The notes beneath the pieces were generated by a model that was not told where the DNA came from, did no database searches, and saw nothing but the letters and a program-made list of their open reading frames with translations. From NCBI GenBank assembly GCA_964401705.1, contig CAYNZJ010000011.1:1-26128 (forward strand): DNA of 26,128 bases. The letters run 5' to 3'. Origin of the DNA: 2-01-FULL-33-17 sp964401705. GTDB taxonomy: Bacteria; Patescibacteriota; Minisyncoccia; Phycocordibacterales; UBA9973. A program made the position numbers and the translations under genes. Shown here one piece after another: positions 1 to 5,441 of this stretch (positions within the stretch are counted from its first letter, which is position 1; the number at the start of each line of letters is the position of its first letter).

Positions 1-69
1 ATGAAGTTGACGCCGGGGGACACAGTAAATCAGGGGACGAAGAAAAGAAAGACTAGAATTTTAATTTAG
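1..69 (+). other. Possible 3' end of an upstream gene (frame uncertain)
   Basis: The first bases are open in two forward frames. One reads from base 1 to a TAG at 67-69 and the other from base 3 to a TAG at 54-56; the latter would end in a charged tail, GDEEKKD. The stretch is richer in G and C than what follows. Either could be the C-terminus of a gene cut by the window edge, and I cannot tell which from this little sequence. Confidence 0.25.
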
Positions 70-95
70 ATCTCGCTCGAACAGAAAAGTTTTTT

Positions 96-126
96 CGAGG
101 TCCTCGCCTGCCTGCCGGTAGGCAGG
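96..126. repeat. GC-rich palindromic repeat pair
   Basis: Two palindromes lie side by side: CGAGG-T-CCTCG (96-106) and CCTGCC...GGCAGG around TGCCGGTA (107-126). Their GC content contrasts sharply with the AT-rich surroundings. Short GC-rich palindromes of this look are scattered through many Parcubacteria genomes. They may be REP-like elements; no function can be read from the sequence. Confidence 0.6.
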
Positions 127-170
127 GGTTGGCTCACCAGACATTTCCAAAAAGACATTTGGCTTCGTTT

Positions 171-195
171 AAACCAGCTATTTTAGCTGGTTTTT
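171..195 (+). terminator. Intrinsic terminator
   Basis: A perfect 10-bp stem (AAACCAGCTA with TAGCTGGTTT) closes a 3-nt loop and runs into a T tract. It would end transcription of whatever lies upstream of the window start, just before the promoter of the gene at 224. Confidence 0.8.
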
Positions 196-206
196 ACTAT
201 ATATTG

Positions 207-215
207 TGGTATAGT
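207..215 (+). promoter_or_regulatory. Extended -10 promoter of the Cys-rich protein gene
   Basis: TGGTATAGT matches an extended -10 box (TGN plus TATAAT-like). The hexamer ends 8 nt before the ATG at 224, so the transcript would start at or within a base or two of the start codon. There is no Shine-Dalgarno sequence. Confidence 0.6.
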
Positions 216-223
216 TTGAATAT

Positions 224-1888
224 ATGGAGACTAAACAATGTACCAAATGCAGTAGTGTATTTAATATAGATGCAGACGAAATTTCTTTTTATGGGAAAAT
301 GAAGGTTCCAAATCCGAATGTTTGCCCAGATTGCCGATTTAAAATGCGCGCAATGTTTCGAAATGAAACAACACTTTATTCAGGTCAAAAATGTGATTTA
401 TGTGATAAAAATATTATCACAATGTATAACCCAAAATCACCTTATAAAATATACTGCTACAACTGTTTTTATTCTGAGAAATGGAATCCCAAAGATTATG
501 CAACCGACTACGATGAATCAAAACCATTTTTATCACAAATGAAAGATTTTTTGATAAAGGTTCCTAAAATCGCAACCTATATTTCTAAAGGTGACGGTGA
601 AAATATAAATAGTGAATATGTAAATATGGCTAGTGGTTGTAAAAATTGTTATTTAGTTTTTAATACTAGCCCTGCTGAAGAATTAATGTATTCACGTGGT
701 ATTAAAAACGGTAGAGAATCCTCTGATCTTTATTTTGGGGTAGATATGGAAAAATGTTATGAATGTGTTAATGTACAACAATCAGCTGGTGTTATTTATG
801 GTCAAAATATAATTGGGTGCGTTGATTCATTTTTTATATTAAATGGTAGTGGGCTAACTAATTGTTTTGGTTGTATAAATTTACGTAATAAAAGTAACTG
901 TTGGTTTAATGAACAATTATCACGAGAAGAGTATAAAAATAGATTAGATTCGGTGATAGGAAGTTATGGAAAAATGGAGGAAATGCGTAAAAAGTTTTAT
1001 GAATTTTCCTTACAATTCCCAAGACGTGAAAATAATAACATTAAAACTGTTGATTCGGTTGGGGATTATTTGTTCGAATGTAAAAATATAAAACATGGTT
1101 TTGAAATTTCAAAATCTGAAGATTCTAGATATATTTTTGCCTCTAAAGAAGTTAAAGATTGTTTAGGTACAACTGGCTATGGTACAAAATCAGAAAGATT
1201 ACTAGAAGTAGTCGCCACTGGTTTTTCTAGTAATATAATTGGGACTTATGGTGCAGAAAATTCTAGGGATATTTTATATAGTTTTTATGTTTCAAATTGT
1301 CAGGATTGTATAGGATGTGATGCTTTAAAAAATGGTAAATATTCAATTTTTAATAAAGAATACGAAAAAGAAGAATATGAAAAATTAAAAGAAATCATAA
1401 TCAAAGAACTAACTGAACAGAGTTTATATGGGCTTATGATGCCCCAAGAATTGGCTCCTTTTGCGTATAATGAAACAATAGCCCAAGACAATATGCCAAT
1501 GACTAGAGAAGAAGCCATTGCACAAGGTTTCCGCTGGGAAGATGATATTCAAATGACAAAAGGTAGAGAAACAATACAGCCCAATGATATTCCTGACCAT
1601 ATAAATAATGTGGATGATTCTATAACCAATGAAATTTTAAAATGTATAGATTGTGAGAGAAATTATAAAATCACTAATCAAGAATTATTTTTCTATAAAC
1701 GAATGGTATTACCAGTACCTAGAAAATGTTTTTATTGTAGACATCATGACCGTATTTTAAAACGCGGACCAATTAAATTTTGGGGTAGAAATTGTGCCCA
1801 TTGTAATAAACAAATTACTACAAACTATGCCCCTGAACGCCCAGAAATAGTTTATTGTGAATCCTGTTATCAGCAAGAAGTAATATAG
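224..1888 (+). CDS. Cys-rich double zinc-ribbon protein, CPR-type
   Basis: This 554-aa protein opens with a zinc-ribbon module having CxxC pairs at C6/C9, C34/C37, C57/C60 and C78/C81. It closes with a second copy of the same module (about residues 470-554, last pair C545/C548). Between them is a long Cys-rich region with repeated CKNC, CYEC, CFGC and CQDC motifs spaced at regular intervals, which looks like a repeated beta-structure, possibly a beta-helix. Proteins of this layout are frequent in Parcubacteria and often have uninformative names. The many Cys pairs suggest zinc binding; no enzyme motif is visible. There is no signal peptide, so it is probably cytoplasmic. The start at 224 is supported by the -10 box 8 nt upstream. 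A small membrane protein gene follows after one base. The function is unknown. Confidence 0.8.
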   Translation: METKQCTKCSSVFNIDADEISFYGKMKVPNPNVCPDCRFKMRAMFRNETTLYSGQKCDLCDKNIITMYNPKSPYKIYCYNCFYSEKWNPKDYATDYDESKPFLSQMKDFLIKVPKIATYISKGDGENINSEYVNMASGCKNCYLVFNTSPAEELMYSRGIKNGRESSDLYFGVDMEKCYECVNVQQSAGVIYGQNIIGCVDSFFILNGSGLTNCFGCINLRNKSNCWFNEQLSREEYKNRLDSVIGSYGKMEEMRKKFYEFSLQFPRRENNNIKTVDSVGDYLFECKNIKHGFEISKSEDSRYIFASKEVKDCLGTTGYGTKSERLLEVVATGFSSNIIGTYGAENSRDILYSFYVSNCQDCIGCDALKNGKYSIFNKEYEKEEYEKLKEIIIKELTEQSLYGLMMPQELAPFAYNETIAQDNMPMTREEAIAQGFRWEDDIQMTKGRETIQPNDIPDHINNVDDSITNEILKCIDCERNYKITNQELFFYKRMVLPVPRKCFYCRHHDRILKRGPIKFWGRNCAHCNKQITTNYAPERPEIVYCESCYQQEVI

Positions 1889-1889
1889 T

Positions 1890-2141
1890 ATGGAAAATAT
1901 CGAACAAAGAATACAGAATATTGAAGATCGGAATAGAAGAGTCGAGCTTGATAAAGCATGGGAAGGTAGCCTTGCTCGGATTTTTAGTATTAGCTTGATA
2001 ACTTATTTTGTTGCAGTTTTTGTTTTGTATATAATCAAAGCACCAAATATTTGGCTTAATGCTTTTGTTCCAGTTGTGGGGTTTATACTTTCAACTCAAT
2101 CATTACCTTTTATTAAAAAAGTCTGGATAAAAAATAAATAA
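1890..2141 (+). CDS. Small membrane protein, two predicted TM segments
   Basis: This 83-aa protein has a charged, probably helical N-terminal part (residues 1-27, rich in E, R and I) followed by two hydrophobic stretches at roughly residues 29-50 and 55-73 and a short basic tail. This is the typical look of a small inner-membrane protein with cytoplasmic ends. The ATG lies one base after the stop of the Cys-rich gene and has no promoter or Shine-Dalgarno of its own, so it is almost certainly co-transcribed and translated by re-initiation. A strong terminator follows directly. I do not recognise a named family. Confidence 0.75.
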   Translation: MENIEQRIQNIEDRNRRVELDKAWEGSLARIFSISLITYFVAVFVLYIIKAPNIWLNAFVPVVGFILSTQSLPFIKKVWIKNK

Positions 2142-2142
2142 A

Positions 2143-2176
2143 AACTTCCTTGTATTACTACAAGGAAGTTAAATAT
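2143..2176. terminator. Bidirectional intrinsic terminator
   Basis: A perfect 12-bp stem (2143-2154 with 2159-2170) closes a 4-nt TTAC loop. An AT-rich tract with a T run follows on the plus strand, and an A-rich tract precedes it, giving a T run on the minus strand. It lies between two convergent genes and can serve both. Confidence 0.85.
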
Positions 2177-2186
2177 TTTTTGCCGA

Positions 2187-2474
2187 TTATCGGCTTTTTG
2201 TATTTATAATCTCAATTATGCCACCTTTTTTGGCATAGGAATGAACTATTTCTTCTCTGTGGAACAATCCCACAGCTAAAGAATTACCCTTACTCCAATT
2301 GGGCTTAAAGATGCAAATTCTGTCCACCTCTGGGCAGTCTTTAGCAAACTGGGTGGCAATTTTAATTTCTTCGGTGTCCCAATAATTTGGGGTTTCCAAA
2401 GCTTTTTTAGCCAGTTTTAATATTTGGCTTACGGCTTTTGTGCTCGATGGCACGATTTTTTTATCTTTATCCAT
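2187..2474 (-). CDS. Hypothetical protein, 95 aa
   Basis: This small soluble protein starts with a Lys-rich segment, followed by a helical stretch and a mixed alpha/beta-looking C-terminal half (a CIFKPNW segment, then hydrophobic strands). It has no signal peptide, TM segment or catalytic motif I can name. It has its own sigma70-type promoter (TTGACA, 18-nt spacer, TAAATA at 2519-2490) reading leftward and shares the bidirectional terminator at 2143-2176. That makes it a stand-alone gene convergent with the small membrane protein. The reading frame is probably real because it has both a promoter and a terminator. Confidence 0.65.
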   Translation of the reverse strand: MDKDKKIVPSSTKAVSQILKLAKKALETPNYWDTEEIKIATQFAKDCPEVDRICIFKPNWSKGNSLAVGLFHREEIVHSYAKKGGIIEIINTKSR

Positions 2475-2489
2475 AATTTCAATTTGTTG

Positions 2490-2519
2490 TATTTAACCAA
2501 AAATAGGGGATTTTGTCAA
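2490..2519 (-). promoter_or_regulatory. Sigma70-type promoter for the 95-aa gene
   Basis: On the minus strand TTGACA (2519-2514) is followed after 18 nt by TAAATA (2495-2490). The predicted start leaves only about 8-9 nt before the ATG at 2474. It is divergent from the promoter of the pseudouridine synthase gene. Confidence 0.6.
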
Positions 2520-2545
2520 AGTTATGAAAAGTGGATATTTTAGTG

Positions 2546-2551
2546 TATTAT
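2546..2551 (+). promoter_or_regulatory. -10 box of the leaderless pseudouridine synthase gene
   Basis: TATTAT ends exactly 6 nt before the ATG at 2558. This spacing, repeated at many genes in the window, puts the transcription start on the start codon and argues against the GTG at 2531, which lies upstream of the promoter. Confidence 0.55.
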
Positions 2552-2557
2552 TTAAAT

Positions 2558-3313
2558 ATGTTTAAACTTTCCGACCTAATAATTTACGAAGATGATGATA
2601 TTTTGGTAATTAATAAACCCGCCGGGTTAACTGTTCACCCTGATGGTAAGAATAATTTTAATACTTTATCTGAAATGATTCTCCAAGAAAGACCCGATAT
2701 GAAATTTGTCGGTGAGCCTTTAACTGTTGACTCTGGAGAAATTATTATGCGACCAGGGATAGTCCACCGGCTTGATCGCGATACTAGCGGGGTAATGGTT
2801 TTGGCTAAAAATCAAGATGCATATTCAAGTCTTAAAACTCAATTCCATGACCATAAAGTTAAAAAACATTACATTGCTCTTGTTTTTGGAAGTTTTCGGC
2901 ATACTCGAGGTAAAGTAGAAGAACCAATTGGTCGGTCTAATCAAGACATTCGTAAATGGGCCGCTGGGGTTCATGCTCGTGGTGAAAAGAGAGAATCTTT
3001 AACTTTATATACTGTTAGCGGTGATGCAAAGGTTGTTGGTCCTGATGGGCAAAATTATAGTGTTTCTTTGGTTGATGTTTATCCGCAAACTGGGCGTACT
3101 CATCAAATCCGTGTACATATGCAATATATCCAACACCCAATAATTGGGGACTCTTTATACGCACCGTATATTCCAGAAATGCTCGGTCTTAAACGCCAAG
3201 CACTGCATTCATATGAAATAACATTTAATCATCCTAAGACTGGTAAAAGTTTTAACTTTAAAGCTGAAATAGCTAATGATATCCAACTAGCAATTAATGA
3301 ATTAGGTTTATAA
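2558..3313 (+). CDS. RluA-family RNA pseudouridine synthase
   Basis: This 251-aa protein converts uridine to pseudouridine, probably in 23S rRNA. The diagnostic HRLDRDTSG motif is at residues 70-78, with D73 as the catalytic aspartate of the family. The downstream TGRTHQIRVH motif, which lines the active site, is also present. There is no N-terminal S4 RNA-binding domain, as in the shorter RluA/RluC-like members, so the exact target uridines cannot be assigned. A GTG at 2531 would add nine residues, but the -10 box at 2546-2551 lies inside that extension and supports the ATG at 2558. The gene leads a run with tmk and dut, and its stop codon overlaps a -10-like TATAAT serving tmk. Confidence 0.9.
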   Translation: MFKLSDLIIYEDDDILVINKPAGLTVHPDGKNNFNTLSEMILQERPDMKFVGEPLTVDSGEIIMRPGIVHRLDRDTSGVMVLAKNQDAYSSLKTQFHDHKVKKHYIALVFGSFRHTRGKVEEPIGRSNQDIRKWAAGVHARGEKRESLTLYTVSGDAKVVGPDGQNYSVSLVDVYPQTGRTHQIRVHMQYIQHPIIGDSLYAPYIPEMLGLKRQALHSYEITFNHPKTGKSFNFKAEIANDIQLAINELGL

Positions 3314-3314
3314 T
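3309..3314 (+). promoter_or_regulatory. Possible -10 box for tmk overlapping the previous stop codon
   Basis: A perfect TATAAT contains the TAA stop of the pseudouridine synthase gene and ends 5 nt before the tmk ATG. tmk could thus be made both by read-through and as its own leaderless mRNA. No clear -35 is seen. Confidence 0.4.
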
Positions 3315-3319
3315 TTTTT

Positions 3320-4018
3320 ATGAAAAAAACAAAAGGAAAATTAATTGTAATTGACGGGACTGATGGGTCCGGTAAATCAACCCAAATCGAGCTTTTAGCT
3401 AAACGGCTTAAAAAAGAAGGCTATAAAACAAAAGTTGTTGATTTTCCAGAATATTACAATAATTTCTTTGGTAAATTTATTGGGCATTGTTTATCTGAGC
3501 AATATTATAACTTTTTAAAAGTTCATCCTAAAATTGCTTCAGTTCTTTATGCAGCGGATAGATTTGAATCATCAAGTGATATTCGTAAACATTTAGAATC
3601 TGGCTACATTGTGCTGGCTAATCGTTATGTTAGTGCAAACCAAATCCATCAAGGCGGTAAAATATCTAATACTAAAAAAAGAGAAGATTATTTAGAATGG
3701 CTCGATGAGATGGAATATAAAGTTTTTAAAATTCCGCGTCCAGATATTGTTCTATATCTTAGTTTGCCAATTAAAAATATTTTAGAATTAATCGACGAGC
3801 GTAACCGCAAAACAAAACGGTCTTATTTAAAAAACAAAAAAGATGTTCATGAATCTGACAAAGATTTTTTAATAAATTCTCGCAAAAGCGCAATGTGGTT
3901 AGCTATCAAATTAAAAAACTTTATCAAAATTGATTGTGCTGACAAAAATACTATCCGCAGTCGTGAAGATATTCACGAAGAGGTTTACAATAATATTAAA
4001 AAAATTATTAAGAAATAA
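3320..4018 (+). CDS. tmk: Thymidylate kinase
   Basis: This 232-aa kinase phosphorylates dTMP to dTDP with ATP, an essential step in dTTP supply. The Walker A motif GTDGSGKST is at residues 13-21. A DRFESS segment and the NRYVSAN motif correspond to the TMP-binding DR motif and neighbouring region of the family. A Lys/Arg-rich stretch around ERNRKTKRSYLKNKK is the likely LID. Its length is close to usual (about 205-215 aa) with a slightly longer LID side. It starts 6 nt after the pseudouridine synthase stop and is followed after 5 nt by dut, so two steps of pyrimidine deoxynucleotide metabolism sit together. Confidence 0.93.
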   Translation: MKKTKGKLIVIDGTDGSGKSTQIELLAKRLKKEGYKTKVVDFPEYYNNFFGKFIGHCLSEQYYNFLKVHPKIASVLYAADRFESSSDIRKHLESGYIVLANRYVSANQIHQGGKISNTKKREDYLEWLDEMEYKVFKIPRPDIVLYLSLPIKNILELIDERNRKTKRSYLKNKKDVHESDKDFLINSRKSAMWLAIKLKNFIKIDCADKNTIRSREDIHEEVYNNIKKIIKK

Positions 4019-4023
4019 TATTT

Positions 4024-4446
4024 ATGCAAATAAAGATTAAAAAATTAAAAGATGATGTAAAATTACCCAATTATGCCAAGCCGGGGGATGTGGGTATGGA
4101 TTTATATTCTATGGAAACAGTTACCATTAATCCAGGTGAGCAATATCGATTTTGGCATGGGTTTGCAATGGAATTTGATACTGGTTATGCCGCAATTGTA
4201 AAAGACAAAAGCAGTATTTCAAATTCTGGACTCCATACCATGGGTGGGGTTTTTGATGCAGGGTATCGGGGTGAATATAATACACTTTTAATTAATCTAT
4301 CTGACGTTCCTTATACAGTAGAAGCTGGGGATAAAGTTAGTCAGCTTATAATTTACCCAATAGCCATTGCAGAGCTTGAAATTGTGGATAATCTGAGTGA
4401 TTCTGATAGGGGTACTGGCGCATTTGGCAGTACTGGACGTCAGTAA
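4024..4446 (+). CDS. dut: dUTP diphosphatase (dUTPase)
   Basis: This 140-aa protein hydrolyses dUTP to dUMP and pyrophosphate, keeping uracil out of DNA and feeding dTMP synthesis. All five trimeric dUTPase motifs can be seen: PGDVGMDLYS (1), KSSISNSGL (2), GVFDAGYRGE with the catalytic Asp and the uracil-contacting Tyr (3), GDKVSQLIIYP (4) and RGTGAFGSTG (5). Motif 2 has Lys-Ser-Ser in place of the common Arg-Ser-Gly, and motif 5 has Ala for one Gly; both are modest departures. A dCTP deaminase is a related alternative but is less likely given the complete dUTPase motifs. It is the last gene of the tmk run, with a new promoter right after its stop. Confidence 0.9.
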   Translation: MQIKIKKLKDDVKLPNYAKPGDVGMDLYSMETVTINPGEQYRFWHGFAMEFDTGYAAIVKDKSSISNSGLHTMGGVFDAGYRGEYNTLLINLSDVPYTVEAGDKVSQLIIYPIAIAELEIVDNLSDSDRGTGAFGSTGRQ

Positions 4447-4449
4447 ATA

Positions 4450-4458
4450 TGCTATAAT
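4450..4458 (+). promoter_or_regulatory. Extended -10 promoter of the exported Ala/Lys-rich protein gene
   Basis: TGCTATAAT is a perfect extended -10 box. The start codon at 4496 is 37 nt downstream, so unlike most genes here this mRNA has a short leader of about 30 nt, yet no Shine-Dalgarno is visible in it. Confidence 0.65.
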
Positions 4459-4495
4459 ATTTTTATTACAAGTTAATTGTATTTAAATTAAAATT

Positions 4496-5041
4496 ATGAA
4501 AAAGGTACTAACTATAACGTTGATTGCAGTGTTTGCTTATGTTCCAGTTTTTGCAGAGACTACAAATAATGATTCTACATCTAAAAATGAGATGTATAAA
4601 CAAGAAGTGATGCTTCGTCAAAAACGTGAAGCTGAAGCAAAACTAAAACAAGCTGGAAAAGAAATTAAAAAAGAATTAAAAGAGGTAAAGAAAGAAGAAG
4701 CTAAAGCTTTAGATACTGCTTGTGCTCAAACTGCAGTAGGAGCCCGTGAAGCATCTTTAATTACAGCTCTTGATACATTTTCAGCTTCTGCAAAATCAGC
4801 ACTTGAAGCTCGTAAAACTGGTTTAGTTTCAGCATGGGGAATAACTGTTGCTAAAGATCGTCAAACAGCTCGTAAAACAGCAGAAACAACATACCGCTCA
4901 AGCATGAAGTCAGCTCACGATACACTTCGTACTGCTCGCAAAACTGCTTGGTCTACATTTAACACTGAAATTAAAAAATGTTCTGGTGCAGAGAAATATT
5001 CCGAACAAGCTCCAACATCAACTGAACCAACAAGTCTTTAA
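4496..5041 (+). CDS. Exported Ala/Lys/Glu-rich coiled-coil protein
   Basis: This 181-aa protein begins with a clean signal peptide (basic MKK, hydrophobic core, VFA cleavage site near residue 20). The mature part is rich in Ala, Lys, Glu and Thr. It contains a highly charged helix (about residues 35-75) and then loosely repeated segments built around ARKT (near residues 105, 125 and 147). This predicts long helices or coiled coil. Only two Cys occur in the mature part, one near residue 74 and one near the C-terminus, so a disulfide is possible. The gene is monocistronic, with its own extended -10 promoter and terminator. I do not recognise a named family; a surface or periplasm-like structural role is only inference. 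Confidence 0.75.
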   Translation: MKKVLTITLIAVFAYVPVFAETTNNDSTSKNEMYKQEVMLRQKREAEAKLKQAGKEIKKELKEVKKEEAKALDTACAQTAVGAREASLITALDTFSASAKSALEARKTGLVSAWGITVAKDRQTARKTAETTYRSSMKSAHDTLRTARKTAWSTFNTEIKKCSGAEKYSEQAPTSTEPTSL

Positions 5042-5051
5042 AATATAAATA

Positions 5052-5079
5052 AAATACCTCGGTAAAACGAGGTATTTTT
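5052..5079 (+). terminator. Intrinsic terminator
   Basis: A 10-bp stem (AAATACCTCG with CGAGGTATTT) closes a 6-nt loop and is followed by a T run. It ends the exported-protein gene and isolates it from the T-box promoter. Confidence 0.85.
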
Positions 5080-5084
5080 GTTTG

Positions 5085-5113
5085 TTTACATCTCTTTATA
5101 AATAGGGTAATAT
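5085..5113 (+). promoter_or_regulatory. Promoter of the ileS T-box leader
   Basis: TTTACA and TAATAT are separated by 17 nt. The predicted transcription start near 5120 lies just before the first hairpin of the T-box leader. Confidence 0.55.
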
Positions 5114-5119
5114 AAGGGT

Positions 5120-5337
5120 ACAAGCAATAGGATCTATCAAATCCTATCTACCAGCTGGTAGATAAAGCTTTGGGAAGAAAGTCCGCCTTTGTTAAAACTA
5201 CGGCGTGATAAATAGAACCCAGTAAATGAGAAGTAATTAAGGTGGTACCACGCGTTGACTCGACTAAGCTTTATGCATAGTCGGTAGAAGCTCGTCCTTA
5301 TATAACAATTTTTTGTTGTATGTGGACGAGTTTTTTT
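5120..5337 (+). promoter_or_regulatory. T-box riboswitch controlling ileS (Ile-specific)
   Basis: The hallmark T-box sequence AATTAAGGTGGTACCACGCG is at 5235-5254. Its TGGT (bulge) matches an uncharged tRNA 3' end ACCA, as expected for tRNA-Ile with discriminator A. Upstream, a 7-bp hairpin (5127-5133 with 5141-5147) displays the loop CTATCAA, in which AUC (Ile, 5136-5138) is followed by a purine, as a specifier should be. Further helices include CTACC/GGTAG (5148-5161), CGCC/GGCG (5184-5205) and GGG/CCC (5172-5220). CTCGTCC (5291-5297) can pair either with the T-box side to form an antiterminator or with GGACGAG (5324-5330) to form a terminator. Low Ile-tRNA charging should therefore allow read-through into ileS. 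The short Stem I with a loop codon resembles the ultrashort Stem I ileS T-boxes of Actinobacteria. Confidence 0.88.
5291..5337 (+). terminator. T-box attenuator terminator
   Basis: CTCGTCC (5291-5297) pairs with GGACGAG (5324-5330), extended inward by ATAACAA/TTGTTGT-like pairing, and is followed by seven T residues (5331-5337). Its 5' arm is also the partner of the T-box antiterminator, so the two folds exclude each other. Confidence 0.85.
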
Positions 5338-5363
5338 ATTAATAAAGAATTAATTTTTTAATT

Positions 5364-5429
5364 AAAATAATTACTTTTCAAAAATCCACAGCCAAAGGAT
5401 CCTCGGATATTTTTCAAAGTTATTATTTT
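5364..5429 (+). promoter_or_regulatory. Long imperfect hairpin between attenuator and ileS start
   Basis: The arm at 5364-5387 is nearly the reverse complement of 5405-5429, giving about 20 pairs with a few mismatches and bulges. The 17-nt loop contains GGATCC. It ends 12 nt before the ileS ATG and is not part of a canonical T-box. It could shield the start region, stabilise the mRNA or mark a processing site; none of these is shown by the sequence. Confidence 0.5.
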
Positions 5430-5441
5430 AATTTATGTAAT

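Noticed and set aside
2531..2557. GTG start adding nine residues to the pseudouridine synthase
   Set aside because: The -10 box at 2546-2551 lies inside this extension and points to the ATG at 2558.
5171..5187. GGGAAGAAAGTCCGCC resembles the conserved P4 segment of RNase P RNA
   Set aside because: The region is too short for RNase P RNA and the matching 3' half is absent. The T-box sequence, Ile codon hairpin, attenuator and ileS downstream explain it as a T-box leader.
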